Part shown: piece after piece, positions 1-9,943 of the stretch
Layout: every line of letters begins with the position of its first letter
Position numbering within the stretch: position 1 is the first letter of the stretch
Assembly: GCF_002236115.1 (NCBI RefSeq)
Contig: NZ_NIWT01000003.1
Coordinates: 124,001-188,000, forward strand
DNA: 64,000 nucleotides
Direction of reading: 5' to 3'
DNA from: Pseudomonas jessenii
GTDB lineage: Bacteria; Pseudomonadota; Gammaproteobacteria; Pseudomonadales; Pseudomonadaceae
Position numbers and translations under genes: made by a program
The notes under the pieces: model-generated
Told to the model about the DNA's origin: nothing
Databases searched by the model: none
Seen by the model: only the letters and a program-made list of their open reading frames with translations

Positions 1-1776
1 CGATAACGGCCACCACCACCAGCGGCCGAACGGCAAGGTGCCGGTGCCCGCACCCGCGGGTTGATCGTGCTGCCAGGCCCAATCGGCGGCGGCGCGCTCA
101 GCTTCGGTGAACTCCAGCGGGCCACCGGTTTCGACTTTCCAGCCGTTTTGCCCGTCGCGATTGAGCAGGCACAGTTGCACGTCGCTCCAACCGTTGAGGT
201 GCTGGGCAGCCGCGCTGACCACGGCCTGGCGGTCGGTGGCGGCGGTCAGTTTGCGTGACAGGTCGAGCAGTTCGGTGGTCTCTTCCTGGGTATCGCGCAG
301 TGCCTGCAATTGCCTGCGCTGGCGCGCCGCGAGGTTGCCGGTGAGGGCCGCCATCAGCAGGAAAAACAGTAAGGTCAGCACGTCTTCTTCGCGCTGGATG
401 CTGAAAGAGAAGTTCGGCGGAATGAACAGGAAGTCATAGGTCAGAAACGACAGCACCGCACAGGCCAGTGCCGGCCCGAGACTGCTGCGCACCGCCACCA
501 GCAATACCGCCGCAAGGAACACCAGGGAGATGTTCGGCAGTGGCAGTACGCTCGCCACCGCCCAGGCCAGAGCGCTGGCCAAAATCGTCGCCACCACGGC
601 CAATGCGTAGTCGAACCAGACCAGTGAATGCATCGACCGCTGATGGGGTTGATGCGGTTGGTGATCGCTGTCGAGAACGTTGATTTCCAGCCCGCGCGCA
701 TTACGCAGCAGACGCGCCGCCAGCCCGCCACCGAACAGACGTCGGCGCAAACGCGGCCGGGACTGGCCCACCAGCACCAGGCTGGCGCGGCGTTCGGCGG
801 CATGCTGGATCAAGGTTTTCGCCACTTCACCGGCGCGCAGCAACACCACTTCGCCGCCCAGGCGCTCGGCCAGTTGCTGGGCGCTTTGCAGGCGCAGGCG
901 GGACTGCTCATCACGAACGCTGCCGTTGTCCACGTGCACCAGGCTCCAGGGCAAGTGCCGCCGCTGGGCCACGCGACTGGCATGACGCACCAGGCGCTCG
1001 GCCTGGGCATCGCCGTCGACCCCTACCAGCAAACGCCCGCGCACGGCCGGCGCCGCTTGCCCCAACTGACGATACCCTTGGGCCAGATCGTTATCGACTT
1101 GAGCCGCCGCGGTTTGCATCGCCAGTTCGCGCAGGGCCGTCAGGTTGGTCTGGGAAAAGAACGCATCGATGGCCGCCCGCGCCTGCTCCGGCACATAGAC
1201 CTTGCCATCGCGCAATCGCTCCAGCAGTTCCCGTGGTGGCAAGTCGATCAGCAGCAGTTCGTAGGCTTCCTGCAATACCCAGTCCGGCAGGGTTTCGCGG
1301 ACCTGCACGCCGGTGATGCCGCGCACCTGATCGTTGAGGCTTTCCAGATGCTGGACGTTGACCGTGGTGTACACATCGATGCCGGCGGCGAGCAGTTCCT
1401 GAATGTCCTGCCAGCGTTTTTCGTGACGACTGCCGGGTGCGTTGGTGTGCGCCAGTTCGTCGACCAGCACCAGCTTGGGTTTGGCGAGGAGCAGACCGTC
1501 GAGGTCCATTTCTTCGAGCAACACGCCACGGTACTCGGAGCGTACCAACGGCTGCTGCGACAAGCCGCCGAGCAGTGCTTCGGTTTCGGCCCGGCCGTGG
1601 GTTTCGACGACGCCGGCAATGACTTTCACCCCTTGGCGTAACTGGGTATGGGCCGCTTGCAGCATGGCGTAGGTCTTGCCGACACCCGGCGCGGCACCGA
1701 GAAACACTTTGAGCCGGCCACGGCCATCGCGGGGCAGGTCTGCTAACAGCGCGTCGGCGCGGCCGGAGTTGCTCAT
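1..1776 (-). CDS. kdpD: KdpD sensor histidine kinase, N-terminal two thirds (runs off window)
   Basis: Sensor kinase that, with KdpE, switches on the Kdp potassium ATPase when potassium or turgor is low. The first 592 residues are in the window; the C-terminal kinase core and kdpE would lie beyond position 1. Near the N-terminus the Walker-A-like sequence GAAPGVGKT of the KdpD domain follows the start MSNSGRAD. A Usp-like region lies in the middle, and hydrophobic segments of the four-helix membrane part (for example YALAVVATILASALAW) appear around positions 450-620. A GAF-like region follows towards position 1. The ATG at 1776 is chosen because it fits the usual KdpD N-terminus. It is the last kdp gene seen, separated from kdpC by 129 bp holding a REP pair, so kdpDE may be transcribed partly on their own. 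Confidence 0.95.
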   Translation of the reverse strand, partial: MSNSGRADALLADLPRDGRGRLKVFLGAAPGVGKTYAMLQAAHTQLRQGVKVIAGVVETHGRAETEALLGGLSQQPLVRSEYRGVLLEEMDLDGLLLAKPKLVLVDELAHTNAPGSRHEKRWQDIQELLAAGIDVYTTVNVQHLESLNDQVRGITGVQVRETLPDWVLQEAYELLLIDLPPRELLERLRDGKVYVPEQARAAIDAFFSQTNLTALRELAMQTAAAQVDNDLAQGYRQLGQAAPAVRGRLLVGVDGDAQAERLVRHASRVAQRRHLPWSLVHVDNGSVRDEQSRLRLQSAQQLAERLGGEVVLLRAGEVAKTLIQHAAERRASLVLVGQSRPRLRRRLFGGGLAARLLRNARGLEINVLDSDHQPHQPHQRSMHSLVWFDYALAVVATILASALAWAVASVLPLPNISLVFLAAVLLVAVRSSLGPALACAVLSFLTYDFLFIPPNFSFSIQREEDVLTLLFFLLMAALTGNLAARQRRQLQALRDTQEETTELLDLSRKLTAATDRQAVVSAAAQHLNGWSDVQLCLLNRDGQNGWKVETGGPLEFTEAERAAADWAWQHDQPAGAGTGTLPFGRWWWWPLS

Positions 1777-1823
1777 GCTTGGGGTCTCTTTTTACCTGGA
1801 TTGATGTAGTGACTGTTCTGCAG

Positions 1824-1893
1824 TCTTCGCGAGCAAGCCCGCTCCCACAGGTGTACGCACTCCAATGTGAGAGCGGGCTTGCCCGCGATTGGC
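1824..1893. repeat. REP pair (inverted) between kdpC and kdpD
   Basis: Two inverted Pseudomonas REP sequences with a short spacer: CGCGAGCAAGCCCGCTCCCAC (1829 onward, in part) and its inverse GAGCGGGCTTGCCCGCGA (about 1871-1888). This is the GAGCGGGCTTGC variant rather than the GAGCGAGCTTGC variant seen elsewhere in the window. Such pairs form stable hairpins in mRNA and often sit between genes of an operon. Confidence 0.85.
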
Positions 1894-1905
1894 AGCGCCG
1901 CTGAT

Positions 1906-2451
1906 TTACAGTTTTTCCAGCGCCCGATTCAACTCAAGCACATTCACCACCGGCGGGCCTACCAATGGCTGCTCGGTGTGGGCGTCCAGCAGTTGTTGCA
2001 GGGTCGCTACCGGCAGATTGCGCGCCGTCGCGACACGCGCCAGTTGATAGGCAATCGCCGCCGGTGGCAAGTGCGGATCGAGACCGCTGCCGGACGTAGT
2101 GACCAGCGCCAATGGCACCGGTCCCTGGCTTGGCACCAGCAGTTTGCTGGCATCGTCGGTCACCCGTATCGCCAGCGCCGGGTTGCTCGGCGACAGGTTG
2201 CTGGCACTGCTCGACACGGTGGCAAAGGCACCGGCCGAAGGACGCGGGTGGAACCAGGCGTCGCCAACGAAATCCTGAGCGATCAGAGAGGACCCGCGGA
2301 CCTTGCCCTCGGCATCCCGCACTAGGCTGCCGTTGGCCTGATCCGGGAACGCGACCTGGGCCACGCCGGTGACCACCAGTGGATAAGCGACGCCGGTGAT
2401 CAGCGTCATCAGGACCAGCAGGCTCAGGGCCGGGCGTATCAATGTGGACAT
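1906..2451 (-). CDS. kdpC: KdpC, potassium-transporting ATPase C subunit
   Basis: Small subunit of the KdpFABC complex in the inner membrane; it bridges the channel-like KdpA and the ATPase KdpB. The protein is 181 residues, usual for KdpC, and starts [10 protein letters not shown] with one N-terminal membrane helix ([19 protein letters not shown]), then a mainly soluble domain with the conserved AYQLARVA and [10 protein letters not shown] segments near the C-terminus. The open frame extends to 2598, but that extension only translates a REPIN, so the ATG at 2451 is preferred. It lies between kdpB and kdpD on the same strand. Confidence 0.96.
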   Translation of the reverse strand: MSTLIRPALSLLVLMTLITGVAYPLVVTGVAQVAFPDQANGSLVRDAEGKVRGSSLIAQDFVGDAWFHPRPSAGAFATVSSSASNLSPSNPALAIRVTDDASKLLVPSQGPVPLALVTTSGSGLDPHLPPAAIAYQLARVATARNLPVATLQQLLDAHTEQPLVGPPVVNVLELNRALEKL

Positions 2452-2480
2452 TTGAAAATCCTCGAATTCACAGGAAAAAC

Positions 2481-2584
2481 CTGTAGGAGCGAGCTTGCTC
2501 GCGATGGATCTGAAGGCGCCACGCTTTGTCAGAAAGGGCGCGTTATCGTTAACCACCATCGCGAGCGAGCTCGCTCCTACAGGG
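2481..2584. repeat. REPIN between kdpB and kdpC
   Basis: Two inverted REP sequences, CTGTAGGAGCGAGCTTGCTC at the left and GAGCTCGCTCCTACAGGGG at the right, enclose a spacer of about 50 bp containing GCGTTATCGTTAACCACCAT. The whole unit resembles those at 50826-50929 and 58045-58162, including the spacer, so it is a copy of one REPIN family and not just two chance REPs. Confidence 0.88.
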
Positions 2585-2594
2585 GGGGGTTCAG

Positions 2595-4652
2595 TCAAAC
2601 CAGATGCAACGCCGTCAACAGCATGTCGATCGCCTTGATCCCCACGAACGGCACCAGAATCCCACCCAGGCCGTAGATCAGCAGATTGCGCCGCAACAAC
2701 GCTGCCGCACTCGCCGCGTGAACCCGCACACCGCGCAGCGCCAGCGGAATCAGCACCACAATGATCAGGGCGTTAAACACGATCGCCGAGAGAATCGCGC
2801 TCTGCGGGCTGCTCAGGTGCATCACATTGAGCACGCCCAGTTGCGGGTAGATCGCGGCGAACAGCGCCGGCAGGATTGCGAAATACTTGGCCACATCGTT
2901 GGCGATGGAAAAGGTCGTCAGCGCACCGCGGGTGACCAGCAACTCCTTGCCGATCTGCACCACGTCCAGCAGCTTGGTCGGGTCGCTGTCGAGGTCGACC
3001 ATGTTGGCCGCTTCACGGGCCGCCTGCGTGCCGTCGTTCATCGCCATGCCGACGTCCGCCTGGGCCAGGGCCGGAGCGTCGTTGGCGCCGTCGCCGCACA
3101 TGGCGACCAGACGACCGTCGTTTTGCTCGTGACGAATGCGCGCCAGTTTTTTCTCCGGCGTGGCTTCGGCCAACACATCGTCCACACCCGCCTCAGCGGC
3201 GATGGCAGCGGCGGTCAATGGGTTGTCGCCGGTGACCATGACGGTGCGGATCCCCAGTTTGCGCAACTCGGCGAAACGCTCGCGGATACCGGGCTTGACC
3301 ACGTCCTTGAGGTGGATCGCCCCGAGCAACTTGCCGTCGGCACACACCAGCAAGGGGGTGCCGCCGCTTTGGGCGATCTTGTCGATTTCACGGGACAGGG
3401 CCGGTGCCAGGTCAGCACGCTTGAGACCAACGAACGCCAGCAACGAATCCACCGCGCCCTTGCGGTACACGCGCCCCTGATAGTCGACACCGGACAAGCG
3501 GGTTTCGGCACTGAATGGCACGGCTGTCAGCACCTCAGCGGACGGTTCCGGTTGCGGATGGGTGCCGCGCAGGTACTCGACGATCGACTTGCCTTCCGCA
3601 GTGTCGTCGGCCAGCGAGGCCAGCAACGCGCCTTCGGCCAACTCCCCGGCTGTCACGCCAGGCGCGGCATACACCGCCGAGCAACGACGGTTACCGAAGG
3701 TGATGGTGCCGGTCTTGTCCAGCAGCAGGACGTGCACGTCCCCCGCCGCTTCCACCGCACGACCGGACTTGGCGATCACGTTCAGGCGCACCAGGCGATC
3801 CATACCGGCGATACCGATGGCCGACAGCAAGCCGCCGATGGTGGTCGGAATCAACGTGACCAACAGCGCCACCAGGAACACCAGCGGCAGGCTGCCGTTG
3901 GCGAAGTGGGCGAACGGTTGCAGGGTCACCACAACCAGCAGGAAGATCAGGGTCAGGCCGATCAGCAGAATATCGAGCGCCACTTCGTTCGGGGTTTTCT
4001 GGCGCTTGGCGCCTTCGACCAGGGCGATCATGCGGTCCAGGGTCGACTCACCGGGGTTGGCGGTAATCTTCACCAGCAGCCAGTCGGACACCAGCCGCGT
4101 GTTGCCGGTGACGGCCGAACGGTCGCCACCGGACTCGCGAATCACGGGGGCCGATTCACCGGTAATCGCCGCTTCGTTGACTGCCGCGATGCCTTCGATC
4201 ACCTCGCCGTCACCGGGGATCATCTCCCCGGCTTCGACGCGCACCACATCGCCCTTGCGCAGGTTGGCGGCGGGCACCACCTGAAAGCTGCCGTTGCCGG
4301 TCTTGCGCCGGGCGCTCAAGCCTTCACTGCCGGCCTTGAGGCTGTCGGCGCGGGCCTTGCCGCGACCTTCGGCCAGGGCCTCGGCGAAGTTGGCGAACAG
4401 GACGGTGAACCACAGCCACACAGCGATTTGCGCGGCGACGAAAGTCGGCACTGCGGTGTCGGGAATGAAGCACAGCACGGTGGTCAGGATCGCCGTCAGT
4501 TCGACCACCAGCATCACCGGCGCACGCTGCAACTGCCGTGGGTCGAGTTTGACGAAAGCTTGCAGCAGCGCCGGGCGCCACAGGGCCGAGATCGCGGTTT
4601 TCGGTTGCTCCAGCGCCTTGACGGCGACGGTTTTGGTTACGGGCATATTCAT
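2595..4652 (-). CDS. kdpB: KdpB, potassium-transporting P-type ATPase
   Basis: Catalytic subunit of KdpFABC; hydrolyses ATP through an aspartyl-phosphate. Visible motifs are ITGESAP in the actuator domain, the phosphorylation motif [10 protein letters not shown], and the hinge [10 protein letters not shown] followed by [10 protein letters not shown]. Membrane segments flank these, as in the family. The length of 685 residues is normal. Two ATGs stand in tandem (4655 and 4652); the AAGGAG at 4659-4664 is 6 nt from the second and only 3 nt from the first, so 4652 is chosen. That ribosome binding site overlaps the kdpA stop codon, suggesting translational coupling. Confidence 0.97.
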   Translation of the reverse strand: MNMPVTKTVAVKALEQPKTAISALWRPALLQAFVKLDPRQLQRAPVMLVVELTAILTTVLCFIPDTAVPTFVAAQIAVWLWFTVLFANFAEALAEGRGKARADSLKAGSEGLSARRKTGNGSFQVVPAANLRKGDVVRVEAGEMIPGDGEVIEGIAAVNEAAITGESAPVIRESGGDRSAVTGNTRLVSDWLLVKITANPGESTLDRMIALVEGAKRQKTPNEVALDILLIGLTLIFLLVVVTLQPFAHFANGSLPLVFLVALLVTLIPTTIGGLLSAIGIAGMDRLVRLNVIAKSGRAVEAAGDVHVLLLDKTGTITFGNRRCSAVYAAPGVTAGELAEGALLASLADDTAEGKSIVEYLRGTHPQPEPSAEVLTAVPFSAETRLSGVDYQGRVYRKGAVDSLLAFVGLKRADLAPALSREIDKIAQSGGTPLLVCADGKLLGAIHLKDVVKPGIRERFAELRKLGIRTVMVTGDNPLTAAAIAAEAGVDDVLAEATPEKKLARIRHEQNDGRLVAMCGDGANDAPALAQADVGMAMNDGTQAAREAANMVDLDSDPTKLLDVVQIGKELLVTRGALTTFSIANDVAKYFAILPALFAAIYPQLGVLNVMHLSSPQSAILSAIVFNALIIVVLIPLALRGVRVHAASAAALLRRNLLIYGLGGILVPFVGIKAIDMLLTALHLV

Positions 4653-4662
4653 CATCAGCTCC

Positions 4663-6372
4663 TTAGCTCTTTAACCCAAAAGCAGCCATACCCAGATGTT
4701 CAGCGATTGGACCCAGTGCCAAAGTCGGCAGGAAGGTCAATCCACCCACCAGCAAAATGGTCACGGTCAGCAGGGTCACGAATAGCGGGCCGTGGGTCGG
4801 GAAGCTGTTCTGCCCGATCGGAGCGGTTTTCTTCAGCGCCAGGCTGCCGGCCAGGGCCAGGACCGGGAGGATGTAGCCGAAGCGACCGATCAACATGCCC
4901 AGGCCCAGCATCAGGTTGTGGAAGGGGGTATTGGCGCCAAAGCCAGCGAAAGCGGAACCGTTGTTGGCACTGGCCGAGGTGTAGGCGTAGAGCATCTGAC
5001 TGAATCCGTGAGGCCCAGGGTTGCTCACCGCAGCCACTGGGCCTGGCAGGCTGGCGGCGATCGCGCCGAGCACCAGTACGCCAATCGGCATGACCATCAG
5101 GGTCACCACCAGCAATTGCACTTCCCTGGCTTGCAGTTTCTTGCCGAGGTATTCCGGAGTACGACCGATCATCAGGCCGGCGAGGAACACCGCGATCAGC
5201 ACGTTGAGCAACATGCCGTAGAGCCCTGCGCCAACGCCGCCGAAGATCACTTCGCCGACCATCATGTTGACCAGGGCCACCATGCCGCTCAGTGGGTTGA
5301 GGCTGTCGTGCATGCCGTTTACCGAACCGTTCGACGCGGACGTGGTGGTCACCGACCAGAGCACGGTGGCGGTGGTGCCGAAACGCGCTTCCTTGCCTTC
5401 CAGCGGCGCGGTCTGCTCGACAGCGACGTTGTTCAAGGCAGGGTTAGGTTGGTATTCAGCCCACAGCGAGGTCGCGCCGCCGATCAGGAACAGCGCCAGC
5501 ATGCAGGCGATGATCGCGCGACTCTGACGCAGGTCCTTTACGTAGTGACCGAAGGTGAACACCAGTGCCACCGGGATCAGGATGATCGAGGCCACTTCGA
5601 ACAGGTTGCTCCACGCCGTCGGGTTCTCGAACGGATGCGCCGAGTTCACGCCGAAGAAGCCACCACCATTGGTGCCCAATTGCTTGATGGCAATCTGACT
5701 GGCAGCCGGTCCCAGCGGAATCACTTGGTCAACACCCTGCATAGTCACTGTATTCACGTACTGCGAGAAAGTTTGCGGCACGCCCTGCCAGACCAGGTAC
5801 AGCGCCAGCAGCAGGCACAGCGGCAGCAAGCCGTAGAGGGTGGCACGGGTCATGTCGACCCAGAAGTTGCCCAGAGTCCGGGTGGATTTGCGGCCGATGC
5901 CGCGACACAACGCGACCAGTACCGCCAGACCGGTGGCGGCGCTGACGAAGTTCTGCACGGTGAGGCCAGCCATCTGGCTCAAGTAGCTCAGGGACGCTTC
6001 GCCGCTGTAGGCCTGCCAGTTGGTGTTGGTCATGAAGCTGACGGCGGTGTTGAACGCCAGCGTCCACTCCTGACCCGGCAGGTTCTGCGGGTTGAGCGGC
6101 AGGTGGTCCTGGAACAACAGGATCGTGAACAGCAGCAGGAAACCCGCGAGGTTGAAGGCAATCAAGGCCAGGGCGTATTTCTGCCAGCTCTGTTCGGCTT
6201 GCGGATCGACGCCGGCCAGACGATAACAACCACGTTCGACCGGACCGAGAATCGGCGTCAGCCAGGTGCGCTGCCCTTCCATCACCTTGTAGTAGAAGCG
6301 CCCGAGAAACGGCGCCGGGACCAAAACCAGGGCAAAAAAACCGAGGATCAGCCAATAGTCATAACTGTGCAT
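4663..6372 (-). CDS. kdpA: KdpA, potassium-binding and translocating subunit
   Basis: Channel-like subunit of the Kdp pump, related to the Trk/Ktr superfamily. It starts [13 protein letters not shown] and has about ten membrane helices. Filter-like segments are seen, such as [30 protein letters not shown] and [13 protein letters not shown]. Length is 569 residues, as expected. The frame stays open upstream to 6564, but that stretch overlaps kdpF out of frame, so the ATG at 6372 is used. It lies 8 bp after kdpF and directly before kdpB. Confidence 0.97.
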   Translation of the reverse strand: MHSYDYWLILGFFALVLVPAPFLGRFYYKVMEGQRTWLTPILGPVERGCYRLAGVDPQAEQSWQKYALALIAFNLAGFLLLFTILLFQDHLPLNPQNLPGQEWTLAFNTAVSFMTNTNWQAYSGEASLSYLSQMAGLTVQNFVSAATGLAVLVALCRGIGRKSTRTLGNFWVDMTRATLYGLLPLCLLLALYLVWQGVPQTFSQYVNTVTMQGVDQVIPLGPAASQIAIKQLGTNGGGFFGVNSAHPFENPTAWSNLFEVASIILIPVALVFTFGHYVKDLRQSRAIIACMLALFLIGGATSLWAEYQPNPALNNVAVEQTAPLEGKEARFGTTATVLWSVTTTSASNGSVNGMHDSLNPLSGMVALVNMMVGEVIFGGVGAGLYGMLLNVLIAVFLAGLMIGRTPEYLGKKLQAREVQLLVVTLMVMPIGVLVLGAIAASLPGPVAAVSNPGPHGFSQMLYAYTSASANNGSAFAGFGANTPFHNLMLGLGMLIGRFGYILPVLALAGSLALKKTAPIGQNSFPTHGPLFVTLLTVTILLVGGLTFLPTLALGPIAEHLGMAAFGLKS

Positions 6373-6380
6373 AGCCGCTC

Positions 6381-6470
6381 CTAGTTCCGGTCCGCGCGCA
6401 GCAGCGCAACAAACAGATAAATGAACAGCCCCACTGCCAGCAGCAGCGACACCCCGTCCAGAACGCTCAT
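6381..6470 (-). CDS. kdpF: KdpF, small stabilising subunit
   Basis: A 29-residue hydrophobic peptide, MSVLDGVSLL... ending ALLRADRN, with one membrane helix (LLLAVGLFIYLFVALL). It is the first gene of the kdp operon, where KdpF is always found; it is known to stabilise the KdpABC complex. Its size and position fit the family exactly. Confidence 0.9.
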   Translation of the reverse strand: MSVLDGVSLLLAVGLFIYLFVALLRADRN

Positions 6471-6814
6471 GGAAGTTCTCCGTGTTACGGCGTATTGCCG
6501 CGTGTGGAGTCATTGTCGGAAAGGAGGCTGTAAAGGAACGAGATCGAGGGTGCCCGCAGGGCATAAAGAAAGCGTAAAGAGTGGGTTTACGCGGGGGTTA
6601 CAGGGTGCGGGAAGGCGTTCCAGCACGGAAAAAACCGGGAGTGTCGTACGTAGAGCGTTAAATTGTGCGCGAGAGTAGTGAGTGCTGGTTGCAAGTCATG
6701 GATAATCCGGCCCAAATGACGCGACGCAACCGATTGGGGTCAGGATCTCTTGCACCTCCCCGCTTGCGCCTGCAAGCTACCTCTATTCGCATTACTGAAA
6801 AAGGCTGGCCCAAC
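6471..6814. promoter_or_regulatory. Divergent intergenic region kdpF / rfbB with candidate KdpE site
   Basis: 344 bp without a gene between two divergent operons. On the minus strand, 6561-6578 reads TTTACGCTTTCTTTATGC followed by CCTGCGGGC. This resembles, from memory, the T-rich KdpE operator of the E. coli kdp promoter (TTTATACTTTTTTTACACC). It lies about 90 bp upstream of kdpF, a plausible place for an activator. Nothing certain marks the rfbB promoter; GATAAT near 6702 is a possible -10 box but lacks a good -35. Confidence 0.45.
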
Positions 6815-7897
6815 GTGCGTATCCTAATTACCGGCGGAGCCGGTTTCATAGGCTCGGCCCTTGTCCGCGAGCTGATTCAACACACTGAGCATGAAGTGCT
6901 CAACCTGGACAAACTGACGTATGCCGGCAATCTCGAGTCGCTGACCAGCATTGCCAACGACACTCGCTACGAGTTCGTTCAGGCCGATATTGTCGATCAG
7001 GCGACCGTCAGTGCAGTGCTCGCGCGCTTTCAGCCTCACGCGATCATGCACCTGGCAGCGGAATCCCACGTCGATCGTTCCATCGACGGGCCATCGGAAT
7101 TCATCCAGACCAACATTGTCGGCACCTACAGCCTGCTAGAAGCCGCCCGAGCCTATTGGCAAGCCCTCCCGGAACCTGAGAAAAGCGCCTTCCGCTTTCA
7201 TCACATTTCCACTGACGAGGTTTACGGCGACCTGCACGGTGTCGATGATCTGTTCACGGAAACGACGCCCTACGCGCCGAGCTCGCCCTACTCCGCCAGC
7301 AAGGCAGCGTCCGACCACCTGGTCCGCGCCTGGCAACGGACCTATGGCTTGCCGGTGCTGCTGACCAATTGCTCGAACAATTACGGGCCGTTCCACTTCC
7401 CCGAGAAATTGATTCCGCTGGTCATCCTCAATGCGTTGGCCGGCAAGCCGCTGCCGGTGTATGGCAATGGCCTGCAGGTTCGCGACTGGCTGTTCGTCGA
7501 GGATCACGCCCGTGCGCTGCTCAAAGTGGTGACCACCGGCACCGTCGGCGAGACTTACAACATCGGCGGGCATAACGAACAAAAGAACATCGACGTGGTG
7601 CGTGGCATCTGCGCCCTGCTCGAAGAATTGGCACCGCACAAGCCCGAGGGCGTTGCGCATTACGCCGACCTGATCACGTTCGTCCAGGATCGCCCTGGGC
7701 ATGACCTGCGTTACGCAATCGACGCCAGCAAGATTGAACGCGAACTGGGCTGGGTGCCCGAAGAGACCTTCGAAACCGGCCTGCGCAAAACCGTTCAATG
7801 GTACCTGGACAATCTGGAATGGTGCCGCCGCGTTCAAGACGGCAGCTATCAGGGCGAACGCCTTGGCGCCATCAATCCCAAGGAGCTGCTCGCATGA
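6815..7897 (+). CDS. rfbB: dTDP-glucose 4,6-dehydratase
   Basis: Converts dTDP-D-glucose to dTDP-4-keto-6-deoxy-D-glucose, the second step to dTDP-L-rhamnose. The N-terminus [14 protein letters not shown] carries the NAD-binding GxxGxx[12 protein letters not shown] and [12 protein letters not shown] supply the catalytic Thr-Asp-Glu and YxxxK residues of the family. The GTG at 6815 is chosen because it gives the standard N-terminus and 360 residues; the longer open frame from 6665 adds a non-conserved leader. Its stop overlaps the start of rfbA (ATGA). Confidence 0.96.
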   Translation: MRILITGGAGFIGSALVRELIQHTEHEVLNLDKLTYAGNLESLTSIANDTRYEFVQADIVDQATVSAVLARFQPHAIMHLAAESHVDRSIDGPSEFIQTNIVGTYSLLEAARAYWQALPEPEKSAFRFHHISTDEVYGDLHGVDDLFTETTPYAPSSPYSASKAASDHLVRAWQRTYGLPVLLTNCSNNYGPFHFPEKLIPLVILNALAGKPLPVYGNGLQVRDWLFVEDHARALLKVVTTGTVGETYNIGGHNEQKNIDVVRGICALLEELAPHKPEGVAHYADLITFVQDRPGHDLRYAIDASKIERELGWVPEETFETGLRKTVQWYLDNLEWCRRVQDGSYQGERLGAINPKELLA

Positions 7898-8769
7898 TGA
7901 AAGGCATCGTTTTGGCGGGTGGCTCGGGCACGCGCCTGCACCCGATTACGCTTGGAGTGTCGAAACAGCTGTTGCCGGTCTACGACAAGCCAATGATCTA
8001 CTATCCGATCTCGGTGCTGATGCTGGCCGGCATCAAGGATATTCTGCTGATCTCCACCCCGCAGGATCTGCCCCAATATCGCAATCTGCTGGGTGACGGC
8101 AGCCAGTTCGGGGTGAATTTCAGCTTTGCCGAGCAGCCATCACCGGACGGTCTGGCCCAGGCCTTTCTGATTGGCGAAGAGTTCATTGGCGATGACCCTG
8201 TGTGCCTGATCCTGGGCGACAACATCTTCCATGGTCAACACTTTGGCGAACAATTGCAGAACGCGGCAAAACGCACCTCCGGCGCCACCGTGTTCGGCTA
8301 CTGGGTCAAGGACCCCGAGCGCTTCGGTGTGATTGATTTCGACAGCGATGGCCGTGCCCTTTCGATCGAAGAAAAACCGAAAGCGCCGAAATCCAGTTAT
8401 GCCGTTACCGGCCTGTACTTCTACGACAACGATGTGATCGAGATCGCCAAGGCGGTGAAACCTTCGCCACGCGGCGAGCTGGAAATCACAGACGTCAACA
8501 ATGCCTATCTGCAACGTGGCGATCTTCAGGTCGAGCGTTTTGGTCGAGGATTCGCCTGGCTCGACACCGGCACCCACGATAGCTTGCTCGAAGCCTCTCA
8601 GTACGTGCAGACCATCGAACACCGCCAGGGTCTCAAAGTCGCCTGTCTCGAAGAGATCGCCTATGAAAACGCCTGGATCAACCGCGAACAGTTGATGGAG
8701 CGCGCCCGGTACTTTGGCAAAACCGGGTATGGCCAGTACCTGGCCAAGCTGGCAGGGGAAGAGCAATGA
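7894..8769 (+). CDS. rfbA: Glucose-1-phosphate thymidylyltransferase
   Basis: Makes dTDP-glucose from dTTP and glucose-1-phosphate, the first step to dTDP-L-rhamnose. It begins [20 protein letters not shown], the nucleotide-binding signature, and contains ILGDNIFHG and the [14 protein letters not shown] segment of the RmlA family. Length is 291 residues. AAGGAG at 7880-7885 lies 8 nt before the first of two ATGs. It overlaps rfbB by 4 nt and its own stop overlaps the next ATG at 8766. Confidence 0.96.
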   Translation: MMKGIVLAGGSGTRLHPITLGVSKQLLPVYDKPMIYYPISVLMLAGIKDILLISTPQDLPQYRNLLGDGSQFGVNFSFAEQPSPDGLAQAFLIGEEFIGDDPVCLILGDNIFHGQHFGEQLQNAAKRTSGATVFGYWVKDPERFGVIDFDSDGRALSIEEKPKAPKSSYAVTGLYFYDNDVIEIAKAVKPSPRGELEITDVNNAYLQRGDLQVERFGRGFAWLDTGTHDSLLEASQYVQTIEHRQGLKVACLEEIAYENAWINREQLMERARYFGKTGYGQYLAKLAGEEQ

Positions 8770-8819
8770 ACCTGTGCGAGCCCGATTCGCCCGGTAACGA
8801 GACTGGACTGTTCCCGTGA
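8766..8819 (+). CDS. 17-residue ORF linking rfbA and rfbD, probable translational coupler
   Basis: ATG at 8766 overlaps the rfbA stop (ATGA) and is preceded by AGGGGA at 8754-8759 with a 6-nt gap, a good ribosome binding site. The ORF reads [17 protein letters not shown] and its TGA at 8817-8819 overlaps the GTG start of rfbD at 8816 (GTGA). rfbD itself has no clear ribosome binding site. The peptide has no known relative that I recognise; the likely role is to carry ribosomes from rfbA to rfbD. Whether the peptide is made is an inference. Confidence 0.45.
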   Translation: MNLCEPDSPGNETGLFP

Positions 8820-9685
8820 AAATACTCATCAATGGCCGACACGGTCAGGTTTCACATGAATTGCAACAGCGGCTGGGGGCTGTCGGCGAACTGGTCGTAT
8901 TGGGTCGCGATCAGCTCGATCTCGCGCAGCCCGATCAGATTCGCCATCAAGTGCAAAACATTCGACCCGATCTGATCATCAACGCGGCGGCCCATACAGC
9001 GGTTGATCTGGCAGAAAGTGAACCGCAATCAGCCTTTGCCATTAACGCCGTAGCTCCCGGCATCCTTGCCGAAGAAGCGCGGGCTCTCGACATCCCGTTG
9101 ATACATTACTCCACGGACTATGTATTCGACGGGATGAAAGCCGGACCTTACAACGAGGACGACACGCCCAATCCGCTCGGGGTGTACGGCAAGAGCAAGC
9201 TGGCCGGTGAACAGGCCATCAGGGACGTGCAAGGTAAACATCTGATTCTGCGTACCAGCTGGGTCTACTCGACTCATGGCCGCAACTTTCTGCTGACGAT
9301 GCAACGTCTGCTGCAAGAGAAACCTGAGTTACGTGTAGTCGCCGATCAAATCGGCGCTCCTACATGGGCCGGTACAATCGCCAATAGCACCCTTGCCCTG
9401 ATTGAACGCTGGCAGACGAGTCAGGTTACCAACTGGGGTACTTATCACCTGAGCGCTCAAGGTGAGACCTCCTGGTTCGGCTTCGCCCAGGCGATCGGTG
9501 AAGCGCTGCGACAACAGGGCAAGCCCTGCGCCGACCTGTTACCGATCCCGTCCAGCGACTACCCGACACCCGCAGCCCGACCGCTCAACTCGCGCCTGGA
9601 TTGCAGTCGCTTGCAACGCGACTGGGGGGTCAGCCAACCAGACTGGCAAACGGCGTTGCGCGAGTGCCTCAATCTGCAAGCCTGA
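8816..9685 (+). CDS. rfbD: dTDP-4-dehydrorhamnose reductase
   Basis: Last step of dTDP-L-rhamnose synthesis, reducing dTDP-4-dehydro-L-rhamnose. [16 protein letters not shown] gives the GxxGxxG-type NAD(P)-binding start; STDYVFDG and YGKSKLAGE carry the catalytic Thr/Ser, Tyr and Lys. Length is 289 residues, as usual. The start is GTG at 8816, coupled to the small ORF before it. The epimerase gene rfbC, which normally acts before this enzyme and often sits in the same operon, is absent here. Confidence 0.94.
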   Translation: MKILINGRHGQVSHELQQRLGAVGELVVLGRDQLDLAQPDQIRHQVQNIRPDLIINAAAHTAVDLAESEPQSAFAINAVAPGILAEEARALDIPLIHYSTDYVFDGMKAGPYNEDDTPNPLGVYGKSKLAGEQAIRDVQGKHLILRTSWVYSTHGRNFLLTMQRLLQEKPELRVVADQIGAPTWAGTIANSTLALIERWQTSQVTNWGTYHLSAQGETSWFGFAQAIGEALRQQGKPCADLLPIPSSDYPTPAARPLNSRLDCSRLQRDWGVSQPDWQTALRECLNLQA

Positions 9686-9740
9686 ATATCAACCGCTGCC
9701 CGCGCCGGCATTGAAATACCAAACCTGCGCGTTGCAGCGG

Positions 9741-9775
9741 TGTGGGGAGCGGGTATGCGGGCTTGCTCGCGAAAG
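9741..9775. repeat. Single REP-like sequence after rfbD
   Basis: GGGCTTGCTCGCGAAAG preceded by GTGGGGAGCGGG matches the Pseudomonas REP pattern with an insertion in its left part. It is single and looks degenerate. The remaining stretch up to 9943 shows no gene or clear promoter. Confidence 0.6.
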
Positions 9776-9943
9776 CCGCATTTGAAACCGGCGCGCCCCT
9801 GACTGACGCACAATATTCGCGCATCCAGTGGCGAACATCCCCGATACGACAGCTTTCAGCCCATTACGACGTGCAATCGCGAAATGGCACGCCCACTGCA
9901 CTGGCCTCCCCTGAGCTTTCCAAACCACTCAGGGAGCAAACCC

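Noticed and set aside
1906..2598. KdpC with a 49-residue N-terminal extension
   Set aside because: The extension is a translated REPIN; similar peptides arise at the serC and mupP REPINs.
2604..5003. 799-codon plus-strand frame opposite kdpB
   Set aside because: GC-rich antisense shadow rich in His, Gln and Arg; kdpB on the other strand has all its motifs.
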